Assembly: GCA_041402045.1 (NCBI GenBank)
Contig: JAWKSZ010000018.1
Coordinates: forward strand, 56,595-120,594
Direction of reading: 5' to 3'
DNA: 64,000 nt
DNA from: JAGQRJ01 sp041402045
GTDB taxonomy: Bacteria; Planctomycetota; J058
Shown here piece by piece: positions 26,454-36,289 of the stretch (position 1 is its first letter; every line of letters begins with the position of its first letter). The translations under genes and the position numbers were made by a program. The notes under the pieces were generated by a model that saw only the letters and a list, made by a program, of their open reading frames with translations, was not told where the DNA came from and searched no databases.

Positions 26454-27048
26454 GGCCGCGCGATCTCGACCGAGCGGAGCGCTCCGGCAGAGGCGTTGCT
26501 CCCACACTGCGTAGGGGCGGGGCTCGTCCCAGCAGTGCTCGGCACTCCGCGTGCGTCGCCGGTCACGAGTCCTGGATCGACGCGCCTGGCCAGCGCGGAG
26601 CTCTTCTGGAGAGACGGTGTCCACACACTGTGTAGGGGCGGGGCTTGTCCCCGCCCGGTATGTGCGTCCCTCCACCCTTCGTAGTGTGAGGGCATACCCG
26701 CGGCGCCACGGATCGTTACCTAGCCCTGCTCGGAGCTCCGCCGCCACGAAGGCACAAGGGACGCACATACCCGGGCAAGCCCGAAGCCCCGCCCCTACCC
26801 CAGACAGCGCGCACCCAGCAAGGCGACACCCATGCCGTGCCGAACACCCCTGGGACGAGCCCCGCCCCCACCTCGTGCGACGCGCTCCGCGCTTCGTCCG
26901 CATGCGCGTCCTCCTCGGCACGCCGCGTGCACCAGGCCGCGGGTGCGCACGACCCTCGGTCCAACCTCAAGCTCCCCCGTCGCCGGGGCCGTCCGGGATC
27001 TGGGAATATCCGCCAGACGTTGGCGGAGACTCCGTAAGATCGGCGCCC
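26454..27048. repeat. Repeat-filled gap, family A fragments
   Basis: These 595 bases carry several partial copies of the family A repeat, visible as 'TAGGGGCGGGGCT.GTCCC' at about 26511 and 26633, 'CCCCGCCCCTACC' near 26787, and 'GTGCCGAACACCCCTGGGACGAGCC' near 26838. The copies occur in both orientations and include the accompanying 'GGACGCACATACCCGGGC' strings. Near the right end, GTTGGCGGAGACTCC may belong to the promoter of the next operon, preceded by 'GGGAATATCC'. No gene is supportable. Confidence 0.65.
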
Positions 27049-27558
27049 ATGAGAGAGTTCGAGCTGCCTGCGCGCCTGCAGGCGACCGTCCGCGCCCTGG
27101 TGCCCGTGGTGTGCACCGAGGAGGCGCGACGCATGGGGATCGTGGACGAGGTCGCCCGGGGCGTGGAGCGCTTCCTGGGCACCCTGCCTGCGCACCTGCA
27201 GAAGGGGATCCTGGCCGGACTGTGGACGCTCGAGTTCACGCCCTTGGCCGACCCGCGGAACCTGGGCCGCAGCTTCTCCAGGCTGAGCCCCGAGCGCGCG
27301 CAGCGCGCGTTCGACCTGTGGTGGCGGCTGCCCGGGCCCACGCACCAGCTCGTGCGCGCGCTGAAAATGTTCGTGAGCTTCGCGTTCTATGAGCACCCCA
27401 AGGTCCGCGAGCGGATCGGCTACGACCCCGAGGCCTACCTCGCGCAAATGCGCCGCAAGCGGATCGAGCAGCACCACGAGGTGATCGCCCAGCACGCCGA
27501 GAAGGTCGTGACCCCGGACCCCGTGCGCCGGCTGCCGGTGGCGGAGGCGCGCTCGTGA
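27049..27558 (+). CDS. Small subunit-like partner of GMC oxidoreductase
   Basis: This 169-residue helical protein has 'LVPVVCTEEARRMG', 'LQKGILAGLWTLEF', 'FSRLSPERAQRAFDLWW' and 'LVRALKMFVSFAFYEHPKVRERIGYDP'. This pattern is typical of the small proteins (gluconate 2-dehydrogenase subunit 3-like) that travel with GMC flavoenzymes. Unlike many relatives it shows no Tat signal. It starts at ATG 27049 and its stop overlaps the start of the oxidoreductase gene (GTGA), so coupled translation is likely. It probably stabilises or localises the flavoprotein. Confidence 0.78.
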   Translation: MREFELPARLQATVRALVPVVCTEEARRMGIVDEVARGVERFLGTLPAHLQKGILAGLWTLEFTPLADPRNLGRSFSRLSPERAQRAFDLWWRLPGPTHQLVRALKMFVSFAFYEHPKVRERIGYDPEAYLAQMRRKRIEQHHEVIAQHAEKVVTPDPVRRLPVAEARS

Positions 27559-29123
27559 GCCCGCACAACGTCTACTCCCGCGCCGACTGGCCCCAGATCC
27601 CGGGGGTGCGCACCCGGCGCCGGCGCTTCCAGGGCGACCTCTACGAGCTGAGCTGCGACGTGGTCGTGGTCGGCTCCGGCGCCGGCGGCGCGGTGATCGC
27701 CGCCGAGCTCGCCGAGGGCGGCCTCGACGTCGTGGTCCTGGAGGAGGGCGGCTACTACGCCACCGAGGACTTCAACGCCGACGTGACCGAGGCCCTGGCC
27801 AACCTCTACCGCGACGGCGGGGCGCAAATGGCCCTGGGCACGCCGCCGGTGACCTTCGCCGAGGGGCGCTGCGTGGGCGGCTCGACCGTGATCAACGGGG
27901 GCATGACCTGGCGCACCCCCGAGCACGTGATCCGGCGCTGGCGCGAGGACCACGGCGTGCACGACTTCGACGCCCACGCGCTGCTCCCGCACTTCGAGCG
28001 GGTCGAGGGCTTCCTCTCAGCCAAGACCCAGGACCCCGAGTCGATCGGCCGCGACAACGCGCTCTTGAAGGAGGGCGCCGACGCCCTGGGCTACGAGACC
28101 GTCAGCAACATTCGCAACCAGCTCCACTGCCCGGGCAGCAACAACTGCGCCTTCGGCTGCCCGACCGGCGCCAAGCAGTCCACGCTCCTGACCTACCTCC
28201 CCCGGGCGCTGCACTTCGGCGCGCGGATCCTGACCCACTGCCGGGTCGACGGGATCCTGCGCCAGCGCAAGCAGGTCCAAGGCGTCGAGGGCAGCCTGGC
28301 CGACCCCAGCGGCAAGACCCGCCGCTTCCGGGTCCACGCCAAGGAGACCGTGATCGCCTGCGGCGCGGTCCAGAGCCCGAACCTGCTCTTGCGCGCGGGG
28401 CTGCGCTCGCCCTCGGGCAAGATCGGCCACGGGCTGACCCTGCACCCGAACACCAAGGTCGTGGCCCTGTTCGACGAGGACGTCGAGGGCTGGAAGGGCG
28501 TGCACCAGGCGTATCAGGTGCGCGAGTTCGAGGGCGACGGGTTCGTCATGGCGGCGGTCAACATTCCGCCGTCGCTGGTCGCCATGACTCTGCCCTACTA
28601 CGGGCGGGACATGATCGAGCTCCTCGATCAGTACAACCAGACCGTGATCGGCGGCGTGCTGATCGAGGACACGACCACCGGCCGCGTGCGCTCGGTGGCC
28701 GGGCTCCCGGTGACCACGTATCAGATCACCGAGGAGGACCGGCACCGGATCGTTCGCGGGACCGCGATCCTGTGCGAGGTCCTGTTCGCCGCCGGCGCCA
28801 AGCGGATCGTGCTCCCCTTCGCCGGGGTCCCGGACCTCCTGTCCATGGCCGACGTGCAGCGCCTGCGCGAGACCGACGTCCCCAAGGCCGCCATGGAGGT
28901 CGTGACGGTGCACATCATGGGCACCCTCGCCATGGGCGACGACCCCACCCGCCACGTGTGCGACAGCTACGGCCGGGTCTACGACTACGCCGGGCTGACC
29001 GTCGCCGACGCCAGCCTGTTCCCCACGCCGATCGGCGTGAACCCTATGGAAACCATCATGACCCTCGCCACGCGCTGCGCGATCCACCTCCTGGATCGCT
29101 TCGCGGTGCCGGCCGGGGTCTAG
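27555..29123 (+). CDS. GMC-family FAD oxidoreductase
   Basis: This 522-residue enzyme uses FAD to oxidise an alcohol, sugar or sterol. It starts at GTG 27555. The dinucleotide fold is clear near residue 37 ('VVVVGSGAGGAVIAAELAEGG', ending 'VVVLEEG'). 'CVGGSTVINGGMTWRTP' near 100 is the GMC signature 1. 'GSNNCAFGCPTGAKQ' near 195 is typical of the cholesterol-oxidase-like or long-chain-alcohol-oxidase-like branch. The C-terminus keeps 'HIMGTLAMG' and 'VADASLFPTPIGVNPMETIM', with the catalytic His and Asn. It lies between the small helical partner and an unknown 191-residue gene in one operon. The substrate is not deducible. Confidence 0.93.
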   Translation: MSPHNVYSRADWPQIPGVRTRRRRFQGDLYELSCDVVVVGSGAGGAVIAAELAEGGLDVVVLEEGGYYATEDFNADVTEALANLYRDGGAQMALGTPPVTFAEGRCVGGSTVINGGMTWRTPEHVIRRWREDHGVHDFDAHALLPHFERVEGFLSAKTQDPESIGRDNALLKEGADALGYETVSNIRNQLHCPGSNNCAFGCPTGAKQSTLLTYLPRALHFGARILTHCRVDGILRQRKQVQGVEGSLADPSGKTRRFRVHAKETVIACGAVQSPNLLLRAGLRSPSGKIGHGLTLHPNTKVVALFDEDVEGWKGVHQAYQVREFEGDGFVMAAVNIPPSLVAMTLPYYGRDMIELLDQYNQTVIGGVLIEDTTTGRVRSVAGLPVTTYQITEEDRHRIVRGTAILCEVLFAAGAKRIVLPFAGVPDLLSMADVQRLRETDVPKAAMEVVTVHIMGTLAMGDDPTRHVCDSYGRVYDYAGLTVADASLFPTPIGVNPMETIMTLATRCAIHLLDRFAVPAGV

Positions 29124-29136
29124 GCAGGAGCCCGCA

Positions 29137-29712
29137 ATGGGAGTCCAGAACCTCGACGCCCCCACCAACCACGGCCTCGCCAGCGCGCGCTACCTCGAGC
29201 TCGGCGAGAAGAGCAAGGCCGAGCTCGAGGCGATCTTCCGCCGCGGCACCAAGCCCGACCCGACCGCGCTCCAGGGCTGGGAGTTCCGCGGGCGCAACGT
29301 CGCCTGGTGGGCGAAGCGGTCGCCGATCCTCAAGTTCGTGAAGGGCTTCTACCAGGACGCCGCGGGCCAGACCTGGGGCTACAACATTCCCCAGCGCCAG
29401 AACGGCCTGGAGCAGCCCTGGCTGGCCAAGCCCTCGGACGAGGACCCCAAGCGCTTCGGGTTCTACCTCGTCGCCGACGTCGACCCCGCGAGCAAGGACA
29501 ACGTGCACCTCGACGCCCTGCTCCTCGACTACGGCCGCGGGCGCAACCCGCTGCTCGACGCGAGCAAGGTCCTGCGCGACTACCTGGTGCGCGTCGACCC
29601 GGACTCGGACGACCTGCTGCTGGGCAAGGCCTACCTGGCCCTCGGCCCCTCGCGGGTGCCGTCGAACTTCTTCCTGCTCGAGCGTCACCGGCCCACGAGC
29701 TGGGTGCGGTAG
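29137..29712 (+). CDS. Hypothetical protein of the GMC operon
   Basis: This 191-residue protein starts at ATG 29137 after CAGGAG, 13 bases past the oxidoreductase stop. I do not recognise the family. It has no signal or membrane span, is rich in Asp, Lys, Trp and Tyr, and contains 'WEFRGRNVAWWAKRSP', 'FVKGFYQD', 'WGYNIPQRQNG', 'RFGFYLVADVDP', 'LLLDYGRGRNP' and 'FLLERH'. Alternating hydrophobic residues and spaced aromatics suggest a beta-barrel fold of lipocalin type. Its position makes it a candidate substrate carrier or product handler for the oxidoreductase. Confidence 0.78.
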   Translation: MGVQNLDAPTNHGLASARYLELGEKSKAELEAIFRRGTKPDPTALQGWEFRGRNVAWWAKRSPILKFVKGFYQDAAGQTWGYNIPQRQNGLEQPWLAKPSDEDPKRFGFYLVADVDPASKDNVHLDALLLDYGRGRNPLLDASKVLRDYLVRVDPDSDDLLLGKAYLALGPSRVPSNFFLLERHRPTSWVR

Positions 29713-29929
29713 CGCGTCGGCGCCCTCCGCGGGCGCGGGCAGAGAGCGCAGAGAGAAGACCCACCGCCGAAGCTCCGCCGTGCGACCTCGCGCCGCCCGC
29801 TGCGTGCGCCAGCGCGTGCTCGGAGAAGAGTTCAACCGCCAAGGCCGCCAAGAGGCGCCAAGGCTCCGCCGTGCGACCTCGCGCCGCCCGCCTCGGAGGG
29901 AGGAGTCGGAGAGCCCGCGACGGCGCAGC
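29713..29929. repeat. Intergenic repeats including a 29-bp direct repeat
   Basis: GCTCCGCCGTGCGACCTCGC... (29 bases in all) occurs identically at 29772-29800 and 29863-29891. Between them lies 'TTCAACCGCCAAGGCCGCCAAG', part of a short repeat family also seen inverted at 25310-25345. No gene is seen before 29930. Confidence 0.55.
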
Positions 29930-30037
29930 GTGGCGGAACCGTTCGCGCCCGGGGTGATCGCGCTGTTCGTGCTGACGCTGGGCGCCCTGGTCCAGGCCTG
30001 GATCTTCGCCACCGTGTGGGCGATCGGCGGGCCCTGA
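29930..30037 (+). CDS. Very small single-span membrane peptide
   Basis: GTG 29930 opens 35 residues, mostly one hydrophobic helix ('APGVIALFVLTLGALVQAWIFATVWAIGG'). The Shine-Dalgarno is poor. The next 200 bases also read partly as a hydrophobic protein in another frame ('FAALAAELAFAL...YGAVTLVLIAGCLRA'), so this may be the start of a longer membrane protein split by a frame change. Low certainty. Confidence 0.35.
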   Translation: MAEPFAPGVIALFVLTLGALVQAWIFATVWAIGGP

Positions 30038-30256
30038 CGCGAGGTCCTGCGCGGCGCGGTCGACGGGGTCGTCCCTGGCTCCTTCGCCGCGCTCGCGGCG
30101 GAGCTGGCGTTCGCGCTCAGCGACCTCGAGCGGCCGTCCCCCGCGCTCAGCGCCTACGGGGCGGTGACCCTGGTCCTGATCGCGGGCTGCCTGCGCGCGT
30201 CCGTACACGCCGCGAGCCCCGACGCGCGGCGCGCGTCGGGGCCCTCGCAGGGCGCG

Positions 30257-31246
30257 CTACTGGACGACGAAGTAGCCCGCGGGGACGCGCACGCCGTCGG
30301 CGGTGACGTAGAGCGTGCCGCTGCTCGCGCCCGCCGGGACCCGGGCGATCGCCGACACCTGCCCGTTCATGCCGTAGACGCGGGTCACCGCGGGGACGCC
30401 GTCGAAGTCGAGGGTGATCGGCCCGCCTGAGGTGCGGAGCACCACCGCCACGATCGTGTCCACCGGGCCCGCCGAGGGGCTCATGCCCAGCACGGCCACG
30501 CTGCCCGGGGTCGGGTTCGGCGCGGGGGGCAGCGGGTTCGGCCCGGGGGTCGGGTTCGGCGCGGGGGGCAGCGGGGTCGGGCCGGGGGTCGGGTTCGGCG
30601 CCGGGGGCAGCGGGGTCGGGCCGGGGGTCGGGTTCGGCGCCGGGGGCAGGGGCGAGCCGATCACCTGGAACACGCCGGCGGAGAGGCGCGCCCCGCCGAG
30701 CTCGACGGAGACCTGGCTCGACTGCGCGCCCCAGGGGACGGTGGTCGTGACCACCAGGGAGCGGCCTTGGCCGGCGGCGGTCGCGACGGCGGGGGTGCCG
30801 CCGAAGTCGACCCGCACCGGACCCGGCCCGCCCTCGAGCTCGAGGGTCACCGGGTCGCCAGGCTCGCCCAGGAGCGGGCGCATGGAGACCACCCGGGGTG
30901 CGGTCCACCCCGGCGCAGCCGCGGCGCTGCCGCTGACCGAGAACCAGGCGACCCGACGGCGCTGCCCGTCGACCGAGAGCCGCAGGCTCCCCGAGCGCAC
31001 GCCGCTGGGGACGACCGCCAGCACGAAGCGCTGGTCGCCCGAGCCGTGCAGGGTGGAGAGAGCTTGGGTCCCGGCGAAGTCGACCTCGACCTCGCGGGGG
31101 GCGGTGGCCCGGAAGGCGATCGCCACGACGTCGCCGGCGGCGCCGCGGGTGGGGGTCACGCGGTCCAGGGACCAGGACTGCCCGAAGGCAGGGACGGCGA
31201 GCAGGAGGCAGCCGGCCAGGAGCCAGCTCGAACGGTGGGGGTGCAT
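30257..31246 (-). CDS. Secreted IPT/TIG-domain protein with repeated Pro linker
   Basis: This 329-residue protein starts at ATG 31246 behind GGAGG and has a signal peptide ('WLLAGCLLLAVPAFGQ'). Three immunoglobulin-like IPT/TIG units are visible: about 20-115 ('LDRVTPTRGAAGDVVAI', 'VEVDFAGT'), 118-205 ('VVSMRPLLGEPGDPVTL', 'VRVDFGGT') and 245-329 ('VLGMSPSAGPVDTIVAV', 'ITLDFDGV'). Units 2 and 3 are separated by four near-identical linker units 'LPPAPNPTPGPxP', encoded by tandem DNA repeats at about 30513-30655. TIG domains bind carbohydrate or protein at the cell surface. It lies downstream of the GspG-tailed gene on the same strand. Confidence 0.85.
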   Translation of the reverse strand: MHPHRSSWLLAGCLLLAVPAFGQSWSLDRVTPTRGAAGDVVAIAFRATAPREVEVDFAGTQALSTLHGSGDQRFVLAVVPSGVRSGSLRLSVDGQRRRVAWFSVSGSAAAAPGWTAPRVVSMRPLLGEPGDPVTLELEGGPGPVRVDFGGTPAVATAAGQGRSLVVTTTVPWGAQSSQVSVELGGARLSAGVFQVIGSPLPPAPNPTPGPTPLPPAPNPTPGPTPLPPAPNPTPGPNPLPPAPNPTPGSVAVLGMSPSAGPVDTIVAVVLRTSGGPITLDFDGVPAVTRVYGMNGQVSAIARVPAGASSGTLYVTADGVRVPAGYFVVQ

Positions 31247-31377
31247 GGGGACCTCCGAAGGGTCGGTGGGTTGGAAGGACCCCGAGAAGGTAGAGAGGCA
31301 CTCTGGCAGAACTCTGACCGCCCGCAGGTGCGCCCCCCGCACGCGGTAAGCCACGGCCAACGAGCCTCTTACCTTCG

Positions 31378-33543
31378 TCAGCGCAGGAGATACACCCAGG
31401 CCAGCGGGTGTCCGAGCTCGTCCCGGGTCGCGCCGTCCGCGCCCAAGCTGTAGACGTAGAGGAACTCCCCCTCGACCTCGGCGTGAAAGGGCCGGCCCCA
31501 CGCGTCCTGCAGTGCGGACTCGCCGCCCGCCAGGTAGGGGCCGGCCCAGCCGGGAGCCTGGGCCGGCGCCTCGAGCAGCTCGGCCAGTCGCCCTGGGGAG
31601 CGGCCGACGTCAGCCTTGAACCGCTCCCAGGCGGGCTCCAGCGCATTCAGGCGCAGCGTGGTCCGACCTCGCAGCGCCGCCTGTTGGCGCAACGCCTCGA
31701 GCGCCGGGTCCTCAGGCTGCTTGGGCCGCTGCTCCTCGGCCGGCTCGGGCGCCAGCTCTCGCTCGAGCACGACCCCCCGCACGAGCCCGAATTCGCCGTC
31801 GAGGTAGAGCTCGACGAGGCCGCGTCCCGGCTGGTCGTCAGGGCTCACGAAACCGCGCCAGCCGCCGCGGTCGTCGCGCACGACCTGCACGCTCACCTCC
31901 GAGGCCGAACGCAGCGCCCGCGCCACCGGCGCCAGGCCCTCCGGGGTCTCGAGCTGCGTCACGGCGTCGGCGCCCGCCGCCCGCCCGTCGAGCTCGATCG
32001 GGAAACGCAGCCAGGGGCGCGTCGCGCCGAGGCCTTCCTCACTCCTGAGCTCGGCGACGAGGCGCGTCAGCACGGCCTTGGCCGCCGCGGCGTCCGGACT
32101 CAGGGCTTGTCGTTCGTAGACCTCGGCCGGGCAGCCCAGCCCGGTGAGCCGCAGCCCGTCGTCGAGGTAGAGCTCGAACCCTTCGCGCTCGAGGCGCACG
32201 GTGTAGCGCGAGTCCTTCGCGAGGAACCGGTCCGGCCCGCTCCGCGCGACCTCGGGCACCCAGTCCACCCCCGCGACCTGGAGCGAACGCCACGCGGGGT
32301 CGTGGGCCAGGAGCGTCGCGACCGCCGGGAGGTCGGAGGTCGTCATGCTCGCCGTGTTTCGCCGCTCCCAGCGCGGCTCCTCCAGCCGGGCAAGCTTGAC
32401 CTGCAGGACGCGGCGCTCCGCGGCGGGCAAGGCCCCGCCTGCGCGCACCTCCGCCAGCAGGCTGCGCGCTCCGACGCACACGCGAGTGTGGAGTTCGAGG
32501 GCGCTCGGGTCGGCGAGCTCGCCGACGGTCGCCCGCAGGACCGGGGTCGCCCGCTCGCAGTCCGCGAGCTCCGCGCGCACGAAGCTCAGGAGCTCGTCGA
32601 CCGCCGGATCGGGGCCCGCGGCCCAGAGCACGGCGCGCCCGCAGCGCAGGACCTGCGCGCCCTCGGGCGTGCGCGCCGCGACGGCGGGGAGCCCGCGCTC
32701 GGCGGAGGTCGCGTCGGCGAACAGGTAGCCCTGAGCTGCGAGCTCCGGGTCGACGTAGCGCCAGGCGTAGGCGCGCTCGATCCCGATCAGGTCGAGGCCC
32801 TCCAGGCGCTCGCGCGTCGCCTCCCCACCGCCGCGCCGGGCCCAGGCGGGCACTTCCAGGAGCGCGGCCTCCACGTCGCGCTCGAACGCGACGACCCCGC
32901 GCTGGTCGATCCCGGCGCGCTCGAGCCGCGCGAGGAGCCACTCCCGGAACACCCGGCGCGTGGCGTGGGTGCCCTTTCGCTCCGCGCCCAAGGTCACGAC
33001 CCCGGCCCCTGCGCGGAACAGCTCGAGCCGGGTGTCGCGCCGGTGGGCCGGACGTCGCAGCAGCTTCTCCCCCAGGATCCCGTCGTAGACCGCGCGCGCG
33101 GCGTCCGCGCTGGGCAGCTCGAGGGCCGCGACCCACACGTCGTCCTGGGCCATGAAGTTCGCCCACAGGAACTGGCGCGTGCTGGCGAACTCGGGGGCCG
33201 CCCACTCCTCGCGGCCGGCGAACCCCTTCCGCACCTGCTCGGGGGTCGTGAACAGGTGCTGGGTCCGGCGGCGCACGTGCGCCCCCAGGACGTCGTCGGG
33301 GGGCACGAGCTCGGTCAGGTCGCGCAGCGGCTCGCCCGCGAAGGTCACGCGGCGCACGTCGGCCTCGGCGAGCTCGCGCACGCTTCCGTCGTCGAGGCGC
33401 ACGCGGTAGGCCCCGCGCTTGTCGAGCAGGGTGCCTTCGACGGCGCTCCCGTCGCGGAGGGCGATCTTCACCCGCCCTTCGTCGGCGAGGGCGGGCCTGA
33501 GCGCGAGCAGGGCGAGGCAGGACAGGACGGCGGGTCGAATCAT
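31378..33543 (-). CDS. Large secreted protein with N-terminal 'DGS' barrel and GspG-like C-terminus
   Basis: This 721-residue protein starts at ATG 33543, after GGAG. It has a signal peptide (to about 21). Residues 23-65 form a small strand-rich domain ('RVKIALRDGSAVEGTLL', 'YRVRLDDGSVRELAEADVRRVTF') of Sm/SH3-like appearance. The long middle is charged and helical. The last 85 residues match the globular part of type II secretion pseudopilin G: 'WERFKADVGRSPGRL', 'APGWAGPYLAG', 'LQDAWGRPFH', 'YVYSLGADG'. The usual N-terminal prepilin helix is absent, so this is a domain borrowed from GspG, not a pseudopilin. It is downstream of the kinase gene and may be its output or sensor arm. Confidence 0.8.
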   Translation of the reverse strand: MIRPAVLSCLALLALRPALADEGRVKIALRDGSAVEGTLLDKRGAYRVRLDDGSVRELAEADVRRVTFAGEPLRDLTELVPPDDVLGAHVRRRTQHLFTTPEQVRKGFAGREEWAAPEFASTRQFLWANFMAQDDVWVAALELPSADAARAVYDGILGEKLLRRPAHRRDTRLELFRAGAGVVTLGAERKGTHATRRVFREWLLARLERAGIDQRGVVAFERDVEAALLEVPAWARRGGGEATRERLEGLDLIGIERAYAWRYVDPELAAQGYLFADATSAERGLPAVAARTPEGAQVLRCGRAVLWAAGPDPAVDELLSFVRAELADCERATPVLRATVGELADPSALELHTRVCVGARSLLAEVRAGGALPAAERRVLQVKLARLEEPRWERRNTASMTTSDLPAVATLLAHDPAWRSLQVAGVDWVPEVARSGPDRFLAKDSRYTVRLEREGFELYLDDGLRLTGLGCPAEVYERQALSPDAAAAKAVLTRLVAELRSEEGLGATRPWLRFPIELDGRAAGADAVTQLETPEGLAPVARALRSASEVSVQVVRDDRGGWRGFVSPDDQPGRGLVELYLDGEFGLVRGVVLERELAPEPAEEQRPKQPEDPALEALRQQAALRGRTTLRLNALEPAWERFKADVGRSPGRLAELLEAPAQAPGWAGPYLAGGESALQDAWGRPFHAEVEGEFLYVYSLGADGATRDELGHPLAWVYLLR

Positions 33544-33723
33544 GGGGTGAACTCCTTCGCCGCTCCCCTCCGCAAGACCGGGGCCTCTGCTCAAACCCCT
33601 CCGGGGCTGGGGCCTTGGACCCGGGACGGGGAAATCCCCCACGCCCTCGGCCGCCCAACCGTTGAAGATCACGACAGCCTAGTGCCCGGTCCGGGCCGAT
33701 TCCAGCGGCGCCCGTTGGCGCTG

Positions 33724-34925
33724 CTAGCGCCGCTCGTCGTACTCGATCTCGCGCACGTCCCCGCGAGGGATCGCGCGAGTGGACCCGTCGGGCAGGCGCA
33801 CCCGTAGCGTCCCGCCCGCGATCTCGAGCACCTCGACGTGCTCCAACGCCGGGTCGTCGCCCCACAGCGACACCCGCGCTCGGGGCGCGGCCCGCGGCTC
33901 GGCGGGCGGCGGCGGCGGGCCGAGGGCGACCCGCAGCCCGCCCCCCAGCGCGGCGAACGCAGTGACCCCGCCCAGGACCCAGCCGAGTCGACGCCGGGGC
34001 GCCGCGCGGGACACGAGCACGGTCTCCCCCAGCGCGGGCCCGAGGGCCTGGGTCTCGCGGGCAATGAAGCGCTGGATCGTGGTCGTGAGGAAGGCCGCCT
34101 GCCCCGGGTCGGGGGCGTCCGCGTCGACCTCACGCAAGGCCCGCGCCATGTCGGTCGCGTCGGCGTAGCGCTCGTCCGGCGCCTTGGCCAGCGCGCGCAG
34201 CACCACGGCGTCGAGCGCGGGAGAGAGCTCGGGGCGGTGGGCCGAGGGCGGCTCCGGCGCCTGGTGCAGGTGCATGTTCAGGAGCACGAGCGGGCGGTCG
34301 GCCTGGAACGGGAGCCGCCCGGTGAGCGCCTCGTAGAGCACGACGCCCAGGGCGTAGAGGTCGCTGGCGGGAACCCCGTCCTCCCCGCGGGCCTGCTCTG
34401 GGGCGAGGTAGGCCGGGGTCCCGACCACGTGCCCGCTGAGGGTCAGCCGGGTCAAGTCCACCGCGCGGGCGAGCCCGAAGTCGCACACCCTGGCGTGCCC
34501 CTCGGCGTCGAGCAGGAGGTTCGCGCTCTTGAGGTCCCGGTGCACGATCCCGGCGGCGTGGGTCGCGTCCAGCGCGTCCAAGACCTCGAGCCCGAGCGCG
34601 ATCGCGCGCGCGGGTTCCAGGCGCCCCACCTCCCCCAGGAGCTGCGCGAGGTTCGGGCCGCGCACGTACTCCATTGCGTAGTAGGTGCGCTCGCCGTCGC
34701 GCTCGAGGCCGCCGAGGGCGCGCACGACCCCCGGGTGCTCGAGGCGCCCGAGGAGCTCGACCTCGTTGCCGAAGCGGCGCAGCGCGTCCGGCTCGACGGC
34801 GAGGCTCCCGTCGATCACCTTCACCGCCGCGCGGGTGCCTTGGGGGTCTTCCGCGAGGTAGACCGCCCCCATGCCGCCCTTCCCCAGCTTGGCCAGCAGC
34901 CGCCAGGGGCCGAGCCGCTCCCCGA

Positions 34926-34929
<4 letters not shown>
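33724..34929 (-). CDS. Transmembrane Ser/Thr protein kinase
   Basis: This 401-residue kinase appears complete. It has the Gly loop 'LGKGGMGAVYLA', Lys in 'AAVKVID', 'HRDLKSANLLLD' near 137, 'DFGLAR' near 155 and 'GTPAYLAPEQ'. A single membrane span near 322-342 ('GWVLGGVTAFAALGGGL') precedes an outer domain of about 55 residues ending 'GGTLRVRLPDGSTRAIPRGDVREIEYDE'. That tail closely resembles the N-terminal barrel of the secreted protein encoded next. GTG 34929 overlaps the stop of the FHA activator gene (GTGA), so the two are coupled. It probably phosphorylates partners read by the FHA domain of its neighbour. Confidence 0.93.
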
Positions 34930-36236
<1,307 letters not shown>

Positions 36237-36289
36237 GCGCCCATGGTAGGGCAGGGGCGGGCCGCCGTCGTGAGGGCGCTGCCCGGCGC

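Noticed and set aside
26454..27048. Small proteins encoded inside the repeat-filled gap.
   Set aside because: The frames repeat the same short peptide strings found in unrelated gaps, so they reflect the repeat family, not genes.
33544..33723. Possible sigma-54 promoter upstream of the GspG-tailed gene.
   Set aside because: No convincing GG-N10-GC pair with the expected context could be fixed by eye in such GC-rich DNA; a weight-matrix search is required before any claim.
31408..33807. Long open frame on the plus strand through the secreted-protein gene.
   Set aside because: It is the GC-rich mirror of the minus-strand gene. The minus strand has a signal peptide, a Shine-Dalgarno and a GspG-like domain; the plus frame is low-complexity Arg/Ala/Gly.
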